DNA of 32,273 nucleotides, from positions 1-32,273 of the forward strand of contig JAHZKP010000077.1 of NCBI GenBank assembly GCA_022600345.1. The letters run 5' to 3'. The position numbers and the translations under genes are program-made. Position 1 is the stretch's first letter. Each line of letters begins with the position of its first letter. The notes beneath the pieces were generated by a model, which was given only the letters and a program-made list of their open reading frames with translations, had not been told where the DNA came from and made no database searches. The DNA is from Alphaproteobacteria bacterium (GTDB lineage: Bacteria > Pseudomonadota > Alphaproteobacteria > Rhizobiales > Hyphomicrobiaceae). Below are positions 1-8,168 of this stretch, piece by piece.

Positions 1-119
1 CCTTGGGACACCGCACTTTTTCGCCTCGGCGGCGTCGCGGCACTGGCACGATAAACCATATCGCGCTGCGCGCCGCTTCTGGCCGAATGCGAAAAAGTGA
101 CAGGTGTCGCGAGCCACAT

Positions 120-141
120 GAGTTTTTCAACAGCCTGCTAG
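120..141. repeat. Motif resembling an insertion-sequence end
   Basis: The core TTTTTCAACAGCCTG lies about 35 bases before the first gene. From memory, this motif (or its complement, CAGGCTGTTGAAAAA) recurs at the ends of IS elements in many proteobacteria. No transposase is visible in the 119 bases to its left. A short frame there, open from base 1 to a stop at 52-54, could be the tail of a truncated upstream gene, but it is too short to identify. If the reading is right, the left edge of the exopolysaccharide locus abuts a mobile element or its remnant. Confidence 0.3.
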
Positions 142-175
142 AGAGCTTCATCGATTAACCACTGGAACGAGTTGG

Positions 176-1342
176 ATGGTGTGTGGCGCGGCGCTCGTCG
201 GTTGCGGATATGTTGCAGACCTCTACTTCCCGACATTCCAAAACTGGCGCGAAAAGATTCGCCTTGAAGGCGCCTATGACAACAGGCCGGACCGGCTTGG
301 GAAGTATTGCACGCATTATGGCCTGCATGCTTACACCAGCCTTGAAGAAGTCCTACAGGACGACAAAGTATCGATCGTCCTCAACCTTACCAACCCCGAT
401 CAACACTACGAAATTTCACGGCGCTGCCTGTTGGCGGGCAAGCACGTCTACTCCGAAAAGCCATTGGCCATGGAACTGGACCAGTCTCGCGAACTCGTCG
501 AGTTGGCAGCATCCAAGGGCCTCCACATCGCGTCAGCTCCATCAACGGTCCTGGCGCCGTCGGCACAGGCAATGTGGAAAGCGTTACGCCATCGCACAGT
601 CGGCGAACCCCGGCTGGTCTATGCCGAACTCGATGATGGCATGGTGCATCGGATCGGTTATGAAAACTGGGTCACGGCGACCGGGGCCAAATGGCCGGCG
701 CGCGATGAATTCCAGACCGGATGCACGCTTGAACACGCCGGCTACGCCCTGACCTGGCTGGTCGCGATGTTCGGTCCCGTCCGCCGCGTCGTCAGCGCGT
801 CTTCCTGCCAGATCACCGACAAGGGATCGGACACCCCGCCATCCTATACAACACCGGACTTTTCGGTCGCCTGCCTGTATTTCGATAATGGATTGTGCGC
901 CCGCCTCACCAACTCGATCATTGCACCGCACGATCACCGGTTTCGCGTCTTCTGCGACGACGGCATCCTAAGCGTCGATGAAGTCTGGGACGTCTTGGAG
1001 CCGGTCAAGGAGAGCCGCGTCCTGACCGATACTCTTTCACGCGGGATCAAAAAGCTCACCGGCTGGCAGAGAACCCGCCGCCATACCACCCAGCAGCCAG
1101 GCCCCTTCAACCGCGCCTCTCGCGGTTTCCCGATAGACTTCGCCCTGGGCCCTGCCGAGATGGCCGATGCCATTTCAAAAGGGCGCGAACCCCGCCTTGG
1201 CGGCAAATTTGCGCTGCACATCACCGAGGTCTCTTTGGCAATCCAACACCCCGAGAGGTTCGGCGCCGATTATACGGTCACCACCGATTGCCCGCCCATG
1301 GCACCGATGGATTGGGGTACCGAAAAATCAGTCGCGAGTTGA
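176..1342 (+). CDS. Gfo/Idh/MocA family oxidoreductase
   Basis: This is a predicted NAD(P)-dependent cytoplasmic oxidoreductase of 388 residues, a normal length for the family. The Rossmann motif GCGYVA lies at residues 9-14, and the family EKP motif, whose lysine is usually catalytic, at 94-96. A conserved-looking His follows at 187 (LEHAGY). Members act on sugars, nucleotide sugars, inositols or amino-sugar intermediates; the substrate here cannot be read from sequence. The gene stands alone on the plus strand at the left edge of the exopolysaccharide locus, convergent with a second member of the family. A role in making or modifying a sugar precursor is plausible but inferred. The ATG is preceded by a purine-rich stretch (GGAACGAG), only a moderate ribosome-binding site. 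Confidence 0.85.
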   Translation: MVCGAALVGCGYVADLYFPTFQNWREKIRLEGAYDNRPDRLGKYCTHYGLHAYTSLEEVLQDDKVSIVLNLTNPDQHYEISRRCLLAGKHVYSEKPLAMELDQSRELVELAASKGLHIASAPSTVLAPSAQAMWKALRHRTVGEPRLVYAELDDGMVHRIGYENWVTATGAKWPARDEFQTGCTLEHAGYALTWLVAMFGPVRRVVSASSCQITDKGSDTPPSYTTPDFSVACLYFDNGLCARLTNSIIAPHDHRFRVFCDDGILSVDEVWDVLEPVKESRVLTDTLSRGIKKLTGWQRTRRHTTQQPGPFNRASRGFPIDFALGPAEMADAISKGREPRLGGKFALHITEVSLAIQHPERFGADYTVTTDCPPMAPMDWGTEKSVAS

Positions 1343-1346
1343 GGCT

Positions 1347-1363
1347 GGCAGGCAGCCCCTGCC
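1347..1363. terminator. Weak hairpin between convergent genes
   Basis: A 6-bp perfect stem, GGCAGG pairing with CCTGCC, has a 5-base loop and sits in the 39-base gap between two convergent oxidoreductase genes. No T-run follows, so it is only a candidate terminator. Confidence 0.3.
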
Positions 1364-1381
1364 CTTGAGACTTCAACCGTC

Positions 1382-2470
1382 TCATCCCTGCTGATCGTTT
1401 CCAATCTGGTCAAGTAACTCAAGCACGCCGACCGAGTCCCTCAACGGCATGATTGGGCTCTCCCGCAGTCCTTCGCCAATGCACCGGGCCACTTCATCGG
1501 CCTGGAACCGATAACCGTAGCCATCGAACGACTTCGTCAGGGTTTGGCCATCCTTGCCCAGTGCCTTGCGGGCAATGGACCGGGCTACAGGCCACGCGCC
1601 GCTTTTCTTTAAAAGTTGTTTCACGCCGCTATCGCTGCTTACAGAACTTCGCTTCGATACCGCAGACCCAGGCTCGAAATGGGTGAGGCGCGCGCGCATC
1701 GAACGGAAAAACGGGGCTTCGATTTCAATCGATCCATGCGTTCCATAAATCGCCAACGCATTGCCCAGTCTGGATACGTGGCTGGCGGAGACTTGCGCGA
1801 TGACGCCGTTCATCTCGAAAGTCGCCGCCATCTGTGCATCGGTTCCCCTGCCGCTAACGCACCGGGGCATTGCAGCGTCATCCGCTGCCCCGGTTAGATA
1901 CTGCAGCACCGACACACAGTAGACGCCAAGATCGAGCGCAGCGGCGCTGTTCGCACCCGCCTGCCCGCCGGTCTCATTGCCCTGGCCGACCTGAAAGCGG
2001 GGTTCGCCCAATTCGGCGCGCGCCATGACAAGCTTTCCGATTGCCCCCTCATCGACGAGCCGTCTCACCTCGACCGCGATGGGCAGAAACCGGCTCCACA
2101 TCGCCTCCATGCAAAACCGGTCTTGAGTTTTCGCCGTGTCACGAATAGCCCGCGCTTCATGAGCGCAAGTCGCAAACGGTTTCTCGATAAGGATGTGCTT
2201 TCCCGCCTCCAGGCATTGGATGGCGAGGGCGGCATGTGTGTCGTTTGGCGTGGCAATATAGATGACGTCCACATCAGGTGCAGCGATCAACGCTTCGGGC
2301 GATGACTGCGCCTTGCAATCCTTGAAAATCTGCGCAAACGCGGTCGCATTCTCAACCCTTCCAGAGGCCACATGCACAAGCTGCGAATGGCTTGTCGAGA
2401 CCAGGTCGCTGGCGAAATCGTGAGCAACCTGGCCGGTGCCCAGAATGCCCCACCTCAAAGTGTCGGCCAT
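1382..2470 (-). CDS. Gfo/Idh/MocA family oxidoreductase (dihydrodiol dehydrogenase-like)
   Basis: This is a second predicted NAD(P)-dependent oxidoreductase, 362 residues from the chosen start. The nucleotide-binding motif GTGQVA is at residues 11-16 and the EKP motif at 96-98. The later ALDLGVY segment resembles the dimeric dihydrodiol/glucose-fructose oxidoreductase branch of the family. The reading frame extends upstream, but the ATG at 2470 was chosen because the Rossmann strand begins immediately after it and GAGGTGAG precedes it. It lies 11 bases downstream of the GT2 gene and is probably its operon partner, after GH16 and GT2. Substrate unknown; a sugar or nucleotide-sugar role is inferred from context. 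Confidence 0.85.
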   Translation of the reverse strand: MADTLRWGILGTGQVAHDFASDLVSTSHSQLVHVASGRVENATAFAQIFKDCKAQSSPEALIAAPDVDVIYIATPNDTHAALAIQCLEAGKHILIEKPFATCAHEARAIRDTAKTQDRFCMEAMWSRFLPIAVEVRRLVDEGAIGKLVMARAELGEPRFQVGQGNETGGQAGANSAAALDLGVYCVSVLQYLTGAADDAAMPRCVSGRGTDAQMAATFEMNGVIAQVSASHVSRLGNALAIYGTHGSIEIEAPFFRSMRARLTHFEPGSAVSKRSSVSSDSGVKQLLKKSGAWPVARSIARKALGKDGQTLTKSFDGYGYRFQADEVARCIGEGLRESPIMPLRDSVGVLELLDQIGNDQQG

Positions 2471-2481
2471 GTTTGAAACTC

Positions 2482-3459
2482 TCACCTCGCTTGCGAAAAA
2501 CCGATCAGCCGGCAACTGCGCAGGCAGGCCTGCCAGCCAAGTTTGCCGGCAAGCGATGCAATGACCGTTGGCGGTGCAAAGAAGCATGAGATGAACTTTG
2601 ACACATCGCGCGCCTTGACCGCATCGATCAAATTCATCCAGGCGCTTTCCCGGTAGGATTCCATCATGTGCGCCTTCAAGGCATTGCGCGCGCCATCACC
2701 GATGTCGGGCAACGAAAGGAGCCTCCGGTCGCAGGCAACAATCGCCGCGCGCGCTTTCGCACTGTGAGCCCCGCTTAAAGACCCCGCCCGCTCGACGGCG
2801 TAATAGCCGCAAGGGTCGACAAGACCGAACCGAGCCCCTGCTGCCAGCGCCCGGGCGTACAGGTCGTAGTCCTCGGCAAGTCTCATATTTTCATCATAGC
2901 TGATATCGTGCGCCTCAAGGAACGAACGCTTCATCAGCGGCTTGACGAATCCCAGTTCGCGGCGATGGTCATGGTTGGCCGAGATGTTGCCCCGGATGAA
3001 ATATTCAAGCGTCAGCTCGCGGGTTCCAAAATCGGTTTGCGACCACAGCCGGTACTTCGGGGTGTCGATCGCACTCTCATCGACCTTGATCAGGTCATCG
3101 GCGATAAAGTCCCAGCCCCCTTCTCGGGCCTGGCTCAAGAGCTTCTCGATACGGTCGGGCGCCATGAAATCATCGGAATCAAGCGGCGTGATCCAGGGCG
3201 CCGATGACCCTTGTATTGCCTTGTTACGAGCCCTCGCCGGTCCTCCGTTGGAGGATTGCGCAATAACCTTCAGCCTCTCATCCCGCGCCGCCATCGCCCT
3301 CAGCATTTCCAGCGTGTCATCGCCGGAGCAGTCGTCAACGACGACCACTTCGACTGCAACGCTTTGGCCGAGCGCGCTTTCGACAGCCCGCTCGATTGTC
3401 GCTTCACAATTGTAGGCCGGGATGATGATTGAGACCAACGCTGCGTTACTTGCGGCCAT
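2482..3459 (-). CDS. Family 2 glycosyltransferase, ExoO-like
   Basis: This is a predicted cytoplasmic GT-A-fold transferase of 325 residues, adding one sugar to the lipid-linked repeat unit. It opens with the GT2 strand VSIIIPAYN and carries VDD at 41-43 (nucleotide binding) and DSDD at 94-97 (metal and donor binding). The second half has the ExoO pattern: FIRGN, then GFVKPLMKRSFLEAH, YDENMRLAEDYDLYARAL and a GYY segment. It is clearly paralogous to the GT2 at 4364-5317. The start at 3459 overlaps the GH16 stop by 14 bases and was preferred to the longer frame because the GT2 domain begins there, with GAGG upstream. Donor and acceptor sugars cannot be inferred. Confidence 0.88.
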   Translation of the reverse strand: MAASNAALVSIIIPAYNCEATIERAVESALGQSVAVEVVVVDDCSGDDTLEMLRAMAARDERLKVIAQSSNGGPARARNKAIQGSSAPWITPLDSDDFMAPDRIEKLLSQAREGGWDFIADDLIKVDESAIDTPKYRLWSQTDFGTRELTLEYFIRGNISANHDHRRELGFVKPLMKRSFLEAHDISYDENMRLAEDYDLYARALAAGARFGLVDPCGYYAVERAGSLSGAHSAKARAAIVACDRRLLSLPDIGDGARNALKAHMMESYRESAWMNLIDAVKARDVSKFISCFFAPPTVIASLAGKLGWQACLRSCRLIGFSQAR

Positions 3460-4291
3460 GCTTGGCCTCGAACGTATCGCTGCATTGAAGAGCCTGGGAG
3501 CCGAATGGACGATAGGAGACGCAATGGTAGGAGGCCTGCGCAACAATGTCTTCGTCGGCAACGCCCAACCATGCTTTTTGGCGCGGCCACCCTGCCCACA
3601 CGTTGAGCATTATCTTGCTTGCATGGCTCGGGATCTTCTTTTCCGCTGACGTCACGCGCATAATTTCTTTGCCGCTCGCATACCAGATAATCGAATCCGG
3701 CCGCCACTCGAAGGCGTAGATTTGTGGCGCTGCCGATGCATCGAATCCCAGGTCCAGCCAACGGCCTGGAAGCTTTTCGCCATTCGAAAATACATTCAGC
3801 CAGACCTTGCGTGGGTTCCGCCCGAGAAATTCGAAATCGATCTCATCGTGCGGCGACTTGAATGCCGGCCCGGTATAGGTGAAGAACGAAAACACCGTTC
3901 CCGAACCGCTGCCAGGCTGCATCACGACTTCATACCGCCCATAACCGTAGTAGCCCTTACGCTGCAACTCGGCGCCGCGGAACGGTTTGCCGGCCTTGGG
4001 CTTGCCCATCACCGACAACTCAACGCGGCTATCTGCAGCAAAGTGCTTGATGGCCTTCCGGTCCCAGGCGGTGGCAAACCAATCGGCCTTGTTAACGTAG
4101 TTGGCGATATACCATTTGCGTTTGTCGAGCACTTCGAAATGATCGACGAATGGAGCAGCAAGAACGCCGGCTGCGGTTCGCTCACCCGGAGCGCTTGCCG
4201 CGCTGGTAAATCCGACGACAATGATGCAGATAGACCAAAGCGCCGGTGCGAACCGGCTCCATGCCTTCAAGGGTGATGCAGGGTAAGTCAT
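3446..4291 (-). CDS. exoK: Secreted GH16 glycanase, ExoK-like
   Basis: This is a predicted secreted endo-beta-glycanase of 281 residues. The N-terminus has a hydrophobic segment at about 14-33 ending in a signal-peptidase-like site near ASA at 32-34. The GH16 active-site signature DEIDFEF is at 149-155, giving Glu150 as nucleophile, Asp152 as helper and Glu154 as acid/base. The stretch from GYGRYE through FFTYTGP and PHDEIDFEFLG strongly resembles S. meliloti ExoK, a succinoglycan depolymerase of similar length. The role inferred is trimming the exopolysaccharide into lower-mass forms. It heads a minus-strand unit with the ExoO-like GT2 (14-base overlap) and the oxidoreductase. A dyad in the 72-base divergent spacer may regulate it. 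The true cleavage specificity is unknown. Confidence 0.9.
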   Translation of the reverse strand: MTYPASPLKAWSRFAPALWSICIIVVGFTSAASAPGERTAAGVLAAPFVDHFEVLDKRKWYIANYVNKADWFATAWDRKAIKHFAADSRVELSVMGKPKAGKPFRGAELQRKGYYGYGRYEVVMQPGSGSGTVFSFFTYTGPAFKSPHDEIDFEFLGRNPRKVWLNVFSNGEKLPGRWLDLGFDASAAPQIYAFEWRPDSIIWYASGKEIMRVTSAEKKIPSHASKIMLNVWAGWPRQKAWLGVADEDIVAQASYHCVSYRPFGSQALQCSDTFEAKHGRK

Positions 4292-4307
4292 GGTGTCAGT
4301 GATCTCA

Positions 4308-4327
4308 CTTAAGCAAAAACCATTAAG
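4308..4327. promoter_or_regulatory. Inverted repeat between divergent GH16 and GT2 genes
   Basis: A perfect dyad, CTTAA with 10 bases then TTAAG, lies in the 72-base divergent spacer, 17 bases before the GH16 start and 36 bases before the GT2 start. It could be an operator for either gene. A related dyad with the half-sites in the opposite order lies upstream of exoY at 16050-16068. Confidence 0.3.
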
Positions 4328-4363
4328 CCCATACCACTACCATGGGCAGTCCGTCGGGCAAGA

Positions 4364-5317
4364 ATGACAGTTGATTTAACAATAATTGTGGCTGCCTGGA
4401 ACGCTGCTTCGACAATCGAACGCTGCCTGCAAAGCGCCCTTGCCCAGTCCGGCGTCAACCTCGAAGTTGTGGTCGCCGACGACTGTTCAACTGATGATAC
4501 CTGTGAGGTCGTCGCAGCATATGGCCAGCGTGATCCGCGCGTGCGCCTGTTGCGTGGTGACGTAAATGCCGGCCCTGCTGCTGCCCGCAATCGGGCGTTG
4601 GCTGCCAGCAATGGCACCTGGGTCGCCGTTCTCGACGCCGACGATGCCGTCCTTCCACAGCGGGCGCAAAGCCTGATCGGGCTCGCAAACCGGCATCACG
4701 CCGATATCGTTTTCGACAATCTTCTGCTTGTCGAGCAAGACAAGTCCCAGGATGACGGCCCACGCAAATTCCTGAACCAGCCCGAATTTCGTTCAGAACA
4801 GCAATGGAACCTGAACGATTACGTTGCCGGAAATCTGGGCAGCTTTTCACAAGCCAGCCTGGGCTACCTGAAGCCCACCATCCGCCGCAATTTCCTTCAA
4901 GAGCACGCCATTCACTACGATGAGACCTTGCGCAACAGCGAGGATTATCACCTCATCGCCGAATGCCTCGCCCGCGGTGCTGCCGTCTGGTTTCACCCCC
5001 AGGCCTATTACGAATACGCAATCGCCGCCGGTTCCATCTCTCACCGCGTCCCGCCAGCCTATCTCGATGCCTTGCTTGTCGCCGAACAAGGCTTTCTCGA
5101 CCGGCACGCCGATACCCTGCCGGCTGATACACTGGCCCTCCTGAAGCAGCGGCGACAGGAAATAGCAAAACTGCGGACAACAGAAGCAACGCTCAGCGCT
5201 CTCAAGGACGGTGACTTGAAAACCGCGATCCGCTCGATAGGTGCGCACCCATCGAGCCTGGCGCGCGTTTCACGGCACCTGGGCGAAGCCATCGCCAAAC
5301 GGGTGCGCGGTTCCTGA
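4364..5317 (+). CDS. exoO: Family 2 glycosyltransferase, ExoO-like
   Basis: This is a predicted cytoplasmic glycosyltransferase of 317 residues that would extend the lipid-linked oligosaccharide. GT2 landmarks are the opening LTIIVAAWN, ADD at 38-40 and DADD at 91-94, followed by the ExoO-type second half: LGYLKPTIRRNFLQEH, YDETLRNSEDYHL and a YYEYAIAAGSIS segment. It shares this layout with the GT2 at 2482-3459; the two may be an old duplication that diverged in donor or acceptor. It is monocistronic on the plus strand, divergent from the GH16 gene and convergent with the ExoM-like gene. The ribosome-binding site is weak. The exoO label rests on motif layout recalled for S. meliloti; which of the two paralogs is the true counterpart is not determined. 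Confidence 0.85.
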   Translation: MTVDLTIIVAAWNAASTIERCLQSALAQSGVNLEVVVADDCSTDDTCEVVAAYGQRDPRVRLLRGDVNAGPAAARNRALAASNGTWVAVLDADDAVLPQRAQSLIGLANRHHADIVFDNLLLVEQDKSQDDGPRKFLNQPEFRSEQQWNLNDYVAGNLGSFSQASLGYLKPTIRRNFLQEHAIHYDETLRNSEDYHLIAECLARGAAVWFHPQAYYEYAIAAGSISHRVPPAYLDALLVAEQGFLDRHADTLPADTLALLKQRRQEIAKLRTTEATLSALKDGDLKTAIRSIGAHPSSLARVSRHLGEAIAKRVRGS

Positions 5318-5373
5318 TTATCCAATCGCTGCCAACTTACTGGGAAGCTCTCGATTGCCCGCAGCACAACAGC

Positions 5374-6345
5374 TCATCCACCGTAAAGCTTGCGTTCCTT
5401 CAGTCCCAGGCAACCGGCCACAATTCCCGCATGGAACGCTCCCCTCAGCGCCCAGTAGTTTCGCGAGCCTTCGAACGGTAGAGCAAGGCCCGCAGCCCCC
5501 AGGCAGATGGCGCACTTGGCGCCAGCCGACGCAATCAGCCGCAGCCGCTCGCCCAGCGACTTGAAGCCGATCGCGTAACTGTAGCCGGCACCGAACTTGC
5601 GTCTTCGTATCCACCCGAAATTAAGCCGGCTGGCGGCCACCGGTTCACGAACGATTGCATTTTCTGCAATCTCAAGGAGTGCGCCTTCTCGATAAAGGTT
5701 GAAGAAATATTCCACATCCTCGCCCTGAAATTGACCCCGCGAGACATTGAAACGCAGTGTCTGCGCGTGACCGCCGCGAAACTTCACCAGCGCGTTGCAG
5801 GTATGCCCGGTTTCCACAATGTCGCCGCGCCGCACCGGAATATTGGAGTGGTGATCTTGTCGGCGCATCCACGCCGGACTTCCGTCGTCGTAGATGGTGT
5901 AACTGGGCCCGAACACCGCCTCCGCCCCGGTTTCGCCAGCGCGTTTCAATAGTTCAGCCAGCCAATCGGGCTCGGCGATTTCGTCATCGTCAATGAATGC
6001 CACCCAGTCGGCATCGGCCGCATCGAGGCAGGCGTTACGGGCGATCGAAATATTGCGGGCTGGCGCATGCACGTAGATCAACGGAAAGCGGAAGGTCGCC
6101 GCCCGGGCTTCCACCAGTTCGCGCGCTGAGGGCGTCTCGTCATTGTCCGCGATGATCACGCGGACCTGGACGTTAGCTGGCAGCGACTGCTGCTCAAGCG
6201 AATCCAATGCCACCCCAAGTTCGGGACGCCGGAAGGTGCACATGAGGATGTCGAGCGAACAGGCACTCTGAGTATCAGGCGCGACGGCATCAGAGCGCGA
6301 AACGCTTCCAGTCCCTTGCCGACCTGTCACTTCACCTAACGCCAT
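5374..6345 (-). CDS. exoM: Family 2 glycosyltransferase, ExoM-like
   Basis: This is a predicted glycosyltransferase of 323 residues. After a 30-residue low-complexity lead it has LDILMCTFRRPEL, ADND at 66-69, the ARNISIARN segment at about 96-104 and DDDE at 119-122. The pattern of CTFRRPEL, IIADND, PSARELVE, NISIARN and then a GHTCNALV segment matches S. meliloti ExoM, which adds a glucose in succinoglycan assembly. The C-terminal stretch (LIASAGAKCAICLGAAGLAL) is hydrophobic and could tether it to the membrane, as seen in this group. It is separated from the GT-C gene upstream by 127 bases and probably has its own promoter. The exact sugar added here cannot be assumed to be glucose. Confidence 0.9.
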   Translation of the reverse strand: MALGEVTGRQGTGSVSRSDAVAPDTQSACSLDILMCTFRRPELGVALDSLEQQSLPANVQVRVIIADNDETPSARELVEARAATFRFPLIYVHAPARNISIARNACLDAADADWVAFIDDDEIAEPDWLAELLKRAGETGAEAVFGPSYTIYDDGSPAWMRRQDHHSNIPVRRGDIVETGHTCNALVKFRGGHAQTLRFNVSRGQFQGEDVEYFFNLYREGALLEIAENAIVREPVAASRLNFGWIRRRKFGAGYSYAIGFKSLGERLRLIASAGAKCAICLGAAGLALPFEGSRNYWALRGAFHAGIVAGCLGLKERKLYGG

Positions 6346-6472
6346 CTTACCGGCTACGCCTTTTGTAACTGCGACCTAAATTGACGACGGTTTCGGTTGC
6401 ACACCGATGCTTCAGCCTGAATGCGCTGCGAGGGTGGGGCATCCATCCATCATTCCAGCCGGCCCACCATCC

Positions 6473-8161
6473 TCAGAAGTCCATGAACCGCTCCCAAGCG
6501 ATGGACTGCAACGATTGGCGGTTTTCCAAACGTTGTAACCAGCTTTTGCGCGCAAGCAGCGGCCAGCATCCACCATTGGTTTTAAACAGGACTGGCTCGT
6601 AGTCGATTCGGAACTGCTTCTCCAGGTAAAGGCTGCGCCACTGCCCTGCCCACAACAGGGCGTCCTTGGTGGGGCATTGCCGGTTAAACAGCGCCACGAC
6701 ATCGGGTTGATTTGCCCAGAACACGCGACGGTCGAAGCTGGCGTGATTCCGGAAGCCGATCTTGATCGGATTGGCGTGCGCCATCTCCGTCCAGTTCAAG
6801 CCCAGCATGTCCCGGATCGGTCCATCGTAGGTCAACGCCACGCCGCCCGCAGCCCCCACGCCGATTGAGGCCGCAGGTTTCAGTTCATTGAACGCTTCCC
6901 CGAATTTCAGTCCGCGCTCATTGATGACGTATTCCCTGACGATCACGAAGCGGGATTGGTGATAGTGCAGAAGGGAGATGCCCAACCACCCAACAGCCAA
7001 TACCCCCAGCGCCCACCGCGCGGTTCCTTCCGACAGCGCTGCGTTGAATTTGGATTGAAGTAACCAGGCAACCGCCAGAACGCTTGCTAGGGGTACGATT
7101 GGCGTGATCGGGGCAATAAACCGCCAGTACTTGAAATGGTCGCCGCCCAGCGCTGCATAGGTCGCCAGAACTCCGAAGACGGCGGCAGCCGGGATCAGGA
7201 TCGATGTACCCGACAGGCTGCGGTTCTTGACGATGCCGCGAATGACGATCACCGCGATGACGGCCCAGGCGACAATGAAGATCTGGGCTCCAGGCGCCTG
7301 CAGCACGTAGTCGATAATGTACTTCAGGCCGTCCATGAAGTTTTGCAGCCGGTCGGCAGAGACCTTCGCATAGTAGGTGTTGGGGAATGGATAGCCGAAG
7401 TAGGCCAGCCTAAAACCGGTCAGTGCGATGAATGAGGCGACACATGCGCCAATCGCAAACAGCGGAGCTCTGATGCGGCCCGGTGACAGCACAGCGGTCA
7501 GCCCTAATAAGCCAATCGCCATCGCCACGCCTTCGGGTCTCAACAAGGGCATTGAGGCAGCCAATGCGATCATCGCCAGGTCCGACTGCCGCTCCTCGTC
7601 GATCCATTCGACACAGCGCACGATCAGCCACAACAAAACGCCAGCCCAAACTGCTACTTCCATCAGGCTGAGCGTCGACCATAAATAGAAGCCGGGCAGA
7701 CCAATGAGTGCAACGACCATGGCCCATTGTAGGGGGCGCGAAGGCAGCCGATAGAGATTGCCGAAATGGTTGGCCAGCGATAACGCGGCATAGGTCGCAG
7801 CAACCGTTGCAACAAAGCAGGTCGCGAAAATCAGAAATGCAGGCGTGCTGGTCACAGCATAGGCAACCGCAACGATCAGCGTCCACAGAAACGACGTGGC
7901 TCCCTCGACCCGTTCCCCGCCGATGTTGTAGACGAAGCCATGACCGTTGGCGATATTCTCCGCATACGACCGCGTGATGGCCGCATCGTCGATGCCGATC
8001 AGCGGCGGTCGCCCGCCCAACAACCAGGCAACAATCCCCATCAGCGCCGAGATGGCGACCGAGGCAATCAGCAACCGGTCCCGCGCACCCGCCCGAATGG
8101 TTCTGGAGAGCAAATCCTGGGCCCTGGAAAGCCAACTCATCGACGACGCTTCCAAACTCAT
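6473..8161 (-). CDS. GT-C membrane glycosyltransferase, AftB-like, probable arabinofuranosyltransferase
   Basis: This is a predicted polytopic inner-membrane enzyme of 562 residues with about 10-11 hydrophobic segments and a soluble C-terminal tail. After TM1 (about 30-49) comes a loop with IDDAAITRSYAENIANGHGFVYN; the paired Asp58-Asp59 fit the GT-C catalytic signature facing the periplasm. The run VEGATSFLWTLIVA resembles mycobacterial AftB, which transfers arabinofuranose from decaprenyl-phosphoryl-arabinose. The gene lies 7 bases downstream of dprE2 with a TGAGGT ribosome-binding site, so it ends the DPA operon and is the obvious user of that lipid donor. The GT-C call is strong; the arabinose donor is an inference from neighbours. 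It could use another polyprenyl-phosphate sugar. Confidence 0.82.
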   Translation of the reverse strand: MSLEASSMSWLSRAQDLLSRTIRAGARDRLLIASVAISALMGIVAWLLGGRPPLIGIDDAAITRSYAENIANGHGFVYNIGGERVEGATSFLWTLIVAVAYAVTSTPAFLIFATCFVATVAATYAALSLANHFGNLYRLPSRPLQWAMVVALIGLPGFYLWSTLSLMEVAVWAGVLLWLIVRCVEWIDEERQSDLAMIALAASMPLLRPEGVAMAIGLLGLTAVLSPGRIRAPLFAIGACVASFIALTGFRLAYFGYPFPNTYYAKVSADRLQNFMDGLKYIIDYVLQAPGAQIFIVAWAVIAVIVIRGIVKNRSLSGTSILIPAAAVFGVLATYAALGGDHFKYWRFIAPITPIVPLASVLAVAWLLQSKFNAALSEGTARWALGVLAVGWLGISLLHYHQSRFVIVREYVINERGLKFGEAFNELKPAASIGVGAAGGVALTYDGPIRDMLGLNWTEMAHANPIKIGFRNHASFDRRVFWANQPDVVALFNRQCPTKDALLWAGQWRSLYLEKQFRIDYEPVLFKTNGGCWPLLARKSWLQRLENRQSLQSIAWERFMDF

Positions 8162-8168
8162 GCGGACC

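Noticed and set aside
4308-4327. CtrA binding sites at this dyad and at 16050-16068
   Set aside because: The full CtrA site has TTAA pairs 7 bases apart; here the gaps are 10 and 11 bases.
5318-5373. Terminator between the convergent ExoO-like and ExoM-like genes
   Set aside because: No stem longer than a few bases and no T-run were found.
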